Origin: Gammaproteobacteria bacterium | GTDB lineage: Bacteria; Pseudomonadota; Gammaproteobacteria; Arenicellales; Arenicellaceae | Assembly (NCBI GenBank): GCA_030426005.1 | Contig: JAUHZM010000016.1 | Location: 1 to 20,636 of the forward strand | DNA length: 20,636 nt | Direction of reading: 5' to 3' | In this document: one piece after another, positions 15,603 to 20,636 of the stretch | Layout of the letters: each line of letters opens with the position of its first letter | How positions within the stretch are numbered: position 1 is the stretch's first letter | Program-made: the position numbers and the translations under genes | Notes under the pieces: generated by a model | Seen by the model: only the letters and a program-made list of their open reading frames with translations | What the model was told of the DNA's origin: nothing | Database searches by the model: none

Positions 15603-15977
15603 CTAGTAAGTAAACCACTTGATCTCATATGGGCTCTTAGTCGAATACAAACCGATATGCTGAGTGTAAGGTTTTAACTCAATTTCACCGCTCTCTCGAT
15701 TCGGTCGCTGGCCTTGAATACCATTGATCTGCGCGTACACATGACCTTGAAATATTGACAGAAAGCCGCCGTCCATTGTGTGCTCAACGAATCCCAGATT
15801 CATGTACAAACGGATTGGGCGACCTTCACGAATTGCCTGACTCAGCTGCGCGACCGATCCCGCAAGCACCTTACCGTCAGCACTCTGATGGAATAGCAAT
15901 TGTAGCTTAATTGGCTCTGCTGCTTTAGCTTGCAGCACAAAACCAGCCATGAGTAAACATAACCAAAGTCTTTTCAT
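15603..15977 (-). CDS. Small secreted protein, unknown function
   Basis: 124 residues from the ATG ending at 15977, six bases after GGAG; an upstream in-frame start adds ten residues and is not needed. MKRLWLCLLMAGFVLQAKA is a clear Sec signal. The mature ~105 residues are strand-rich (LSQAIREGRPIRLYMNLG, then GGFLSIFQGHVYAQ), loosely like VirK-type exported proteins, but I would not name it. Same strand as the 14993 gene, 193 bases upstream of its start; divergent from the histidine kinase. Confidence 0.72.
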   Translation of the reverse strand: MKRLWLCLLMAGFVLQAKAAEPIKLQLLFHQSADGKVLAGSVAQLSQAIREGRPIRLYMNLGFVEHTMDGGFLSIFQGHVYAQINGIQGQRPNRESGEIELKPYTQHIGLYSTKSPYEIKWFTY

Positions 15978-16135
15978 GATCGTCTCCGTAGAGTCAGTTA
16001 ACCCCATCGGTACAGAGACCGGCTCACCAGCGAGTTCATTGCAAGTCCGCTGAGTTCACCGAGTCGAAACCAAGCTGGTCGCGAACTGAGTAATGAAATC
16101 CCGATTGATCAGGTCTTCTCGAATTAACCAGTGCA

Positions 16136-17896
16136 ATGCAGGACTCTGCACGATACCACTTAGTCGCTACGCGGGACTCGTTTGTGAAAATTTACACAAC
16201 TATCTTACTCTTCATGGTTTTAATCGGCATTGCGCTAACTGCGTACATGGTCAATACCGACAGCCGACTTGATCAAACCGTATTTCAACAAACTACGAAG
16301 TCGATTCGAAATTTGCAGGCACTCGATAAAACGCTTCAGCAACTGTTGATCAAATCACAATTCGTTGGTGTGGCGGATCGCCAACAATTGGATGAGTTGA
16401 ATTATCAATTATCAGAAGAGTTCGACAACCTTCGCTATGACGCCCTGTTCGAAGAGATCGAAGGCAGCCCGATTCTGAGTGGGGCAGTAGAAAACGCAGA
16501 CCAATTGTTCAAGCAACGAGATCAATATTTGGAATCCTATCTCACGATCAACCTGGATTTTGCGAACGCACTCGACATGCTGCGCAGGGATAATTTACTA
16601 CTGAGTCAGCATTCGGTTTCTGAGAGTCTGGTGGAAGACGCAACAACACTTAACCAGATCAATCTATTGTTGATGGATCTGGCTACCGGCATGCCTGCAA
16701 GTGTAGACACGGGCGAGTTGGAGAATCCGAGCAACGAACTTGAAGCCCATGCACAGCAGGTGGCCATCTTGTATCCACAAACCCTGACAGCATTGGATCG
16801 CGTCAGTGAGGTTCCGATTGCCAAGCAGCTGGACCTGATCGAGGAAGCGTATACAGACTTCCATAACCTGGCGATTGCTAAGGCGAACCGCTTTCGGAAT
16901 GCCTTGATGCTCTATGGTCTCGCCTTACTCATCGCGCTGCTGTTTTTTGCAGGCAAAATACGACGCAATTACTTATATCTCGAACAACAGGTAGCCGAAC
17001 GCACGCGTGAAATCAAACGTGCATTTGAGGAGCTCAGAGAATCTCAGGAGCAGTTAATTCAATCTGAAAAAATGGCTTCACTCGGCCAAATGGTGGCCGG
17101 TGTTGCACATGAGATCAACACGCCATTGGGCTATGTCAGCAGTAATCTAGACGCGCTGAAATTAAATTTCTCAGACCTTAACTCCGTTGTTCAACAACTC
17201 GGAGTAGTGCTTTCAGAAGCTCGGCGCAAACCGCAAAATCGTCAGCAGGTCACGGCGGCCCTGGTTAAAACCTTAAAAGCCTACGAGCAAACCGATACCG
17301 CAGCATTAATGCAAGAAAGCACACAGCTCATGGACGATGGCGAATACGGCTTATCTGAGATTTCCAAACTGGTTCACAGCCTAAAAGACTTCGCTCGGCT
17401 CGACCGACAGAGTCTGGACCAGGTCTGCCTACAAAGCTGCATAGACAGCTCACTGACCATTGCCAGCAACCAATTGCGTGAGAACGACGTTCGAGTGGTT
17501 AAGCACTTTAGTGCAACACCAAAAATTTCCTGTTACCCCTCGAAGCTCAATCAGGTATTTCTGAATATCATCACCAACGCCTGCCAAGCAATGTCGACAG
17601 GTGGCGGTAACCTGACCATTACCTTGGACCAGCACAAAGACCACATCGTGGTCCAATTCCAAGACCAAGGCACTGGGATGGATGAAGCGACACGACAGAA
17701 AATGTTCGACCCTTTTTTTACCTCCAAACCCATCGGTCAGGGTACCGGACTCGGCATGTCAATAGCATACAAAATCATCGCTGCGCATAACGGTCAAATC
17801 GAGGTAGACTCCACGCCCGGTGTTGGTACTGCCATCACTATTTCGCTGCCCATCCAAACCAATAACGCGGACGAGCTCGTTACCGCCGCTGCCTGA
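16136..17896 (+). CDS. Membrane sensor histidine kinase
   Basis: 586 residues. Two membrane helices (~20-40 and ~257-274) enclose a ~215-residue helical periplasmic sensor domain. A coiled linker (EQQVAERTREIKRAFEEL) leads to the HisKA domain with the phosphoacceptor His in VAGVAHEINTPLGYV (H325). The HATPase part has the N box (NACQAM, N481), G1 (DQGTGM, ~510), F box (FDPFF) and G2 (GQGTGLGM). No HAMP domain and no receiver. The partner response regulator begins six bases after its stop. The start lacks a good Shine-Dalgarno. Ligand unknown. Confidence 0.93.
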   Translation: MQDSARYHLVATRDSFVKIYTTILLFMVLIGIALTAYMVNTDSRLDQTVFQQTTKSIRNLQALDKTLQQLLIKSQFVGVADRQQLDELNYQLSEEFDNLRYDALFEEIEGSPILSGAVENADQLFKQRDQYLESYLTINLDFANALDMLRRDNLLLSQHSVSESLVEDATTLNQINLLLMDLATGMPASVDTGELENPSNELEAHAQQVAILYPQTLTALDRVSEVPIAKQLDLIEEAYTDFHNLAIAKANRFRNALMLYGLALLIALLFFAGKIRRNYLYLEQQVAERTREIKRAFEELRESQEQLIQSEKMASLGQMVAGVAHEINTPLGYVSSNLDALKLNFSDLNSVVQQLGVVLSEARRKPQNRQQVTAALVKTLKAYEQTDTAALMQESTQLMDDGEYGLSEISKLVHSLKDFARLDRQSLDQVCLQSCIDSSLTIASNQLRENDVRVVKHFSATPKISCYPSKLNQVFLNIITNACQAMSTGGGNLTITLDQHKDHIVVQFQDQGTGMDEATRQKMFDPFFTSKPIGQGTGLGMSIAYKIIAAHNGQIEVDSTPGVGTAITISLPIQTNNADELVTAAA

Positions 17897-17902
17897 TGCC
17901 TT

Positions 17903-18847
17903 ATGCCACAACCGACTAAAAAATACCGCGTTTTATTCGTCGACGACGAGCCACGCGTTACGAATGCCCTCAAGGCGATGTTTCGACGCGACTATGACGT
18001 GCATCTTGCCAACAGCGGCGATGAAGCACTAGCACTGCTCCAACACACGCCGATCGATGTATTGGTCAGTGATCAGCGCATGCCGGGTATGTTGGGGAGT
18101 GAACTGCTGGCCAAGGTGAGTCAGCACTACCCCAATACCATGCGAATTCTGTTGACTGGCTTTATGGACAAAAAAGCCATCGTCGACTCCATCAACCAGG
18201 GCGAGGTGTACCGATTCGTACACAAACCATGGCGCAAGGAAGCTATGCAACAGGTGCTATCTGAAGCGGCACAAGCCTCAGAATTACCCGTGGAACGTCC
18301 ACCGGTCAATGAGTCGACGGATACGCAGCCAACTGACTCAAAGTCTGATCCAAACACAGCGGAAACTGAGCTAGACCGCGCTTTGTTGATGATCGAGCAA
18401 GAGCAATCAGTACGCCATCAAATCCGTCGTTTTTGTGCCAAAAACAACATCCGCATCTATGGTACGCAGAATGCTCAACAGGCGCTCGCTGCAGCCACAT
18501 CACGTCAGAGCATCGGTGTGGCATTAATCGAACTCAGCAATGACACAGCGAACGCAGTGCAAACTATCAACCTATTGCGGCAGGCGCGGCCAGAGTTGAT
18601 CGCTATTGCGTTAACTGAGGAGTACGATGCCAATACCGCCGTCGACTTAATTAACCAGGGTCAGGTATTTAAGTATCTGGCGAAACCCATCGAAACCACT
18701 GGCTTGCAATCCGCGCTGCAAAACGCGTTTCGCCGACACCTGTTTCTACGTACTAACACCATATCTACTAACCGCTATCGGGTAGAAAAACCAGTCGGCC
18801 TATCCGCCAGTTTACAGGCCTGGCTCGGTCGATTTATTCACACTTAA
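17903..18847 (+). CDS. Response regulator with two receiver domains, second degenerate
   Basis: 314 residues. REC1 (~7-122) is intact: acidic pair D14/D15 (VDDEP), phosphoacceptor D57 (SDQRMPG), T85 and K108 (HKPW). A Q/P/S/T/D-rich linker (~125-156) follows, then a second receiver-like region (~158-275): E210 stands where the phosphoacceptor Asp would be (ALIEL) and the acidic pair is replaced (MIEQEQ), though T238 and K261 (AKP) remain, so it is probably a pseudo-receiver. There is no DNA-binding, HD-GYP or GGDEF output; it ends in a basic tail (~280-314). Cognate to the upstream kinase. It likely acts by protein-protein contact. Confidence 0.9.
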   Translation: MPQPTKKYRVLFVDDEPRVTNALKAMFRRDYDVHLANSGDEALALLQHTPIDVLVSDQRMPGMLGSELLAKVSQHYPNTMRILLTGFMDKKAIVDSINQGEVYRFVHKPWRKEAMQQVLSEAAQASELPVERPPVNESTDTQPTDSKSDPNTAETELDRALLMIEQEQSVRHQIRRFCAKNNIRIYGTQNAQQALAAATSRQSIGVALIELSNDTANAVQTINLLRQARPELIAIALTEEYDANTAVDLINQGQVFKYLAKPIETTGLQSALQNAFRRHLFLRTNTISTNRYRVEKPVGLSASLQAWLGRFIHT

Positions 18848-18866
18848 ACTCAGGAGGAGCACCATC

Positions 18867-19313
18867 ATGCAACGATTTTTACTGATACCCCTGTTGTTGA
18901 CGATCGCATTAAGCGATCAGGCATTCGCCGTGGAACCCGTTTACACGGGCGGCCGAGAACGCGCGGCCATTCGCGGTTTTGACCCAGTTGCGTACTTTAC
19001 TGACCATAAGGCGGTCAAAGGCAATCAAGCGTATTCATTCGAATATCAGGGTGCAACCTGGCTGTTCTCAAGCGCGACCAATCGAGACCTATTCGCCGCT
19101 AACCCGAGCAGATACACGCCGCAATACGGTGGCTACTGTGCCTACGCGGTATCACGCAACACCACCGCTTCGATCAAACCTGAATACTTCACCATCCATG
19201 ACGGGAAACTTTATTTGAACTACAGCCAATCAGTGATGAAGAAATGGATTAAGGACAAACAACGTTATATACAAGAAGCGGATCAAAACTGGCCCGACTT
19301 AGTTAATGAGTAA
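18867..19313 (+). CDS. Secreted YHS-domain protein
   Basis: 148 residues with a Sec signal (cleavage AFA-V, ~21) and strong AGGAGG upstream. Mature region: IRGFDPVAYFTDHKAVKG, then the YHS-type core with FEYQGATWLFSSATNRDLF and PSRYTPQYGGYCAYAV (~90-110), typical of small exported YHS proteins (often annotated only as such). YHS-type domains are thought to bind metals or be adaptors. It lies 19 bases after the response regulator gene and may be part of that unit. The function is not known. Confidence 0.87.
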   Translation: MQRFLLIPLLLTIALSDQAFAVEPVYTGGRERAAIRGFDPVAYFTDHKAVKGNQAYSFEYQGATWLFSSATNRDLFAANPSRYTPQYGGYCAYAVSRNTTASIKPEYFTIHDGKLYLNYSQSVMKKWIKDKQRYIQEADQNWPDLVNE

Positions 19314-19341
19314 TGGCGAATCGGTGGCAACCCTTGCTGGG

Positions 19342-19857
19342 TCAAACCGTCTTGGATCTCGCTATCAAGACTAGACACACACCGCCAAGAATGAGTAAGG
19401 ACGCAATCACCAATGGCCAAGTGACGAACTCGCCAACGAATAACACGCCGCCGAACGCGGCGATCACCGGTACCAGCAGCTGAACGACACCAGCTTGGAT
19501 TGAGCTGAGCGTGCGAAGTGCTTGATACCAAAGTGTGTAGCCCAAAGCTGAGGTGATTCCGCCAGATGCCATTGCCAACATTACCCCGTAAAGGGTGAGC
19601 TCAGAACTGGCAATACTGACGATCATAATCAGGCCCGCAAACGGGGCGGTACGAAAGAAATTGAAACTGGTAGCACGCAATGGGTTTGCTGATCCGGCGC
19701 CAGCCAAAGTATAGACTCCCCAAGCAACGCCTGACGCTAACATCAGCACGAATCCCGCCAAGGAAGGCGTATTTAGACTAGGCGAAACGAGGTAAACCAG
19801 TCCAGCAAATGCAAGCCCGAGCCCCAACCATTCCAACATCGCGAGTCGCTGCCCACG
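19342..19857 (-). pseudogene. EamA/DMT-family transporter, 5' part missing at the junction
   Basis: About 170 C-terminal residues remain, from LRGQRLAMLEWLGLGLAFAG to the stop, with five to six helices; EamA proteins are ~300 residues. Upstream of ~19,857 the frame (long but Arg/Pro/Gly-rich) is only out-of-register reading of the deiminase on the same strand, so it is not transporter. Codon use of the transporter part matches the window. Whether the gene is really broken or just joined wrongly in assembly cannot be decided here. Convergent with the YHS gene. Confidence 0.82.
19840..19857. other. Chimeric junction: 18-base segment readable by both flanking genes
   Basis: On the minus strand CGTGGGCAGCGACTCGCG reads RGQRLA in the transporter frame and VGSDSR in the deiminase frame. 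Both genes are conserved up to this point and neither beyond it. Composition changes abruptly here. Confidence 0.75.
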
Positions 19858-20636
19858 CAGAGCCGGACGTCCAGCAGGCGGTGCAGCGGCAGGAAGCCGT
19901 CGCCCAGATCCAGCTCGGTGGTGGGGCAGACGCAGACGCTGGCCCCGGCGCGGCGGAGGGCCTCGGGGTCGGACTCGGCGGGCCAGGTCAGATGGACCGC
20001 GGTGAAGCGATCGTTGAGCAGGCCGGCGCGCGCGAAGACCTCGAGGGGATCGAGGCCGTGCTCGGCGCGGCACTGCTCCAGCTCGCCGGGCTGCTCGGCG
20101 ACGTGGGCGTGCACCGGGCCGCCCCAGGAGGCCAGCTCGCGCAACCAGGGAGCGGGCACCGCGCGCACGGAGTGGGGCGCGATGCCGACGCTTACCGCGG
20201 GATCGGGGTGGGCGCGCAGGCGCTCGGCGGCGGCCAGCACCGCGCCCGCGTCCGGATCGATGAAGCGCCGCTGGAGTGGATCGGCGGGCCGCCCGGCGCC
20301 GGCGCGAGCGTAGGCCACCCGCAGCAGGCAGATGCGCAGCCCGACCCGCCGCGCGGCGGCGATCACGCGGCGCGCCAGCTCATCGGGGTCGGCGTAGGGC
20401 CTGCCGTCGGGCTGGTGCTGGAGGTAGTGGAACTCCCCGACGGCGGTGAAGCCGGCGCGCGCCATCTCCAGGAAGGCCAGGGCCGAGACCGCCTCGACGC
20501 CTTCGGGGTCCAGGCCGTTGGCCAGCCCGTACATGCGCGCGCGCCAGGACCAGAAGTCGTCCTCGCCCCTCCGCCACTGCACGTGCCCGCGCAGGCCGCG
20601 CTGGAAGGCGTGGCTGTGGGCGTTGACGAAGCCGGG
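19840..20636 (-). pseudogene. hutF: Formimidoylglutamate deiminase (HutF) fragment, both ends missing
   Basis: The minus-strand frame from the right edge reads NAHSHAFQRGLRGH (the amidohydrolase HxH metal site), then RRGEDDFWSWRARMY, VHAHVAEQPGEL, AVHLTW and VGSDS (the metal-binding Asp motif). That order fits N-formimino-L-glutamate deiminase, which hydrolyses formimidoylglutamate to formylglutamate and ammonia in histidine degradation. The N-terminus lies beyond the right edge. The C-terminal third is missing: after VGSDSR the frame runs ~21 unrelated codons to a stop at 19773, in transporter DNA. The fragment is about three-quarters G+C, against ~50% elsewhere, so it comes from a different genome or a recent transfer. 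Confidence 0.85.

Noticed and set aside
19342..20073. A 243-residue fusion protein spanning the right-end junction
   Set aside because: Its N-terminal ~70 residues are an out-of-frame reading of the hutF fragment (Arg/Pro/Gly-rich), so this is not a real fusion.

Overview
The window looks like chromosomal DNA from a gammaproteobacterium of middling G+C (near 50% by eye). The bacterioferritin is close to the enterobacterial type, with a bfd-bfr pair behind a Fur-like site. PspA, an ECF sigma/anti-sigma pair and several secreted proteins with classical Sec signals also fit. The last ~780 bases (from about 19,850) are different: roughly three-quarters G+C, coding a formimidoylglutamate deiminase cut off mid-gene. 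They join an EamA transporter, also cut off, across an 18-base stretch that both genes can read. I take this as an assembly chimera, or less likely a recombination scar. A marine lineage such as Arenicella or relatives is only a guess.

Left part (1-4905, minus strand): an incomplete secreted protein with repeated beta-rich units and Cys pairs runs off the left edge. Upstream of it, in the same direction, is a MORN-repeat lipoprotein with a C-terminal C13 (legumain-like) peptidase domain; the two look like one transcription unit. Behind them is a 264-bp transposase-less element with IS5-like ends and a TTAG target duplication, then an acyltransferase-3 membrane protein.

Middle part (5205-13907, plus strand): a two-gene unit of PspA and an unrecognised multi-pass membrane protein, ending in a strong terminator. 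Next is a secreted pullulanase-type debranching enzyme with two N-terminal X25-like modules and its own terminator. A sigma/anti-sigma/DUF4097 operon follows, with a plausible self-recognised ECF promoter and a 16-bp palindrome at the start of the sigma gene. Iron storage genes bfd and bfr come next.

Right part (14010-19860): an EamA-family transporter, two small secreted proteins on the minus strand, then a plus-strand group of sensor histidine kinase, response regulator with a normal and a degenerate receiver domain, and a YHS-domain secreted protein. A truncated EamA transporter on the minus strand meets the foreign tail.

I found no tRNA, rRNA, CRISPR array, phage or defence island. The most unusual content is the MORN-C13 lipoprotein with its repeat-protein neighbour, the PspA/membrane-protein pair, the miniature transposable element, the pseudo-receiver response regulator and the chimeric right end.
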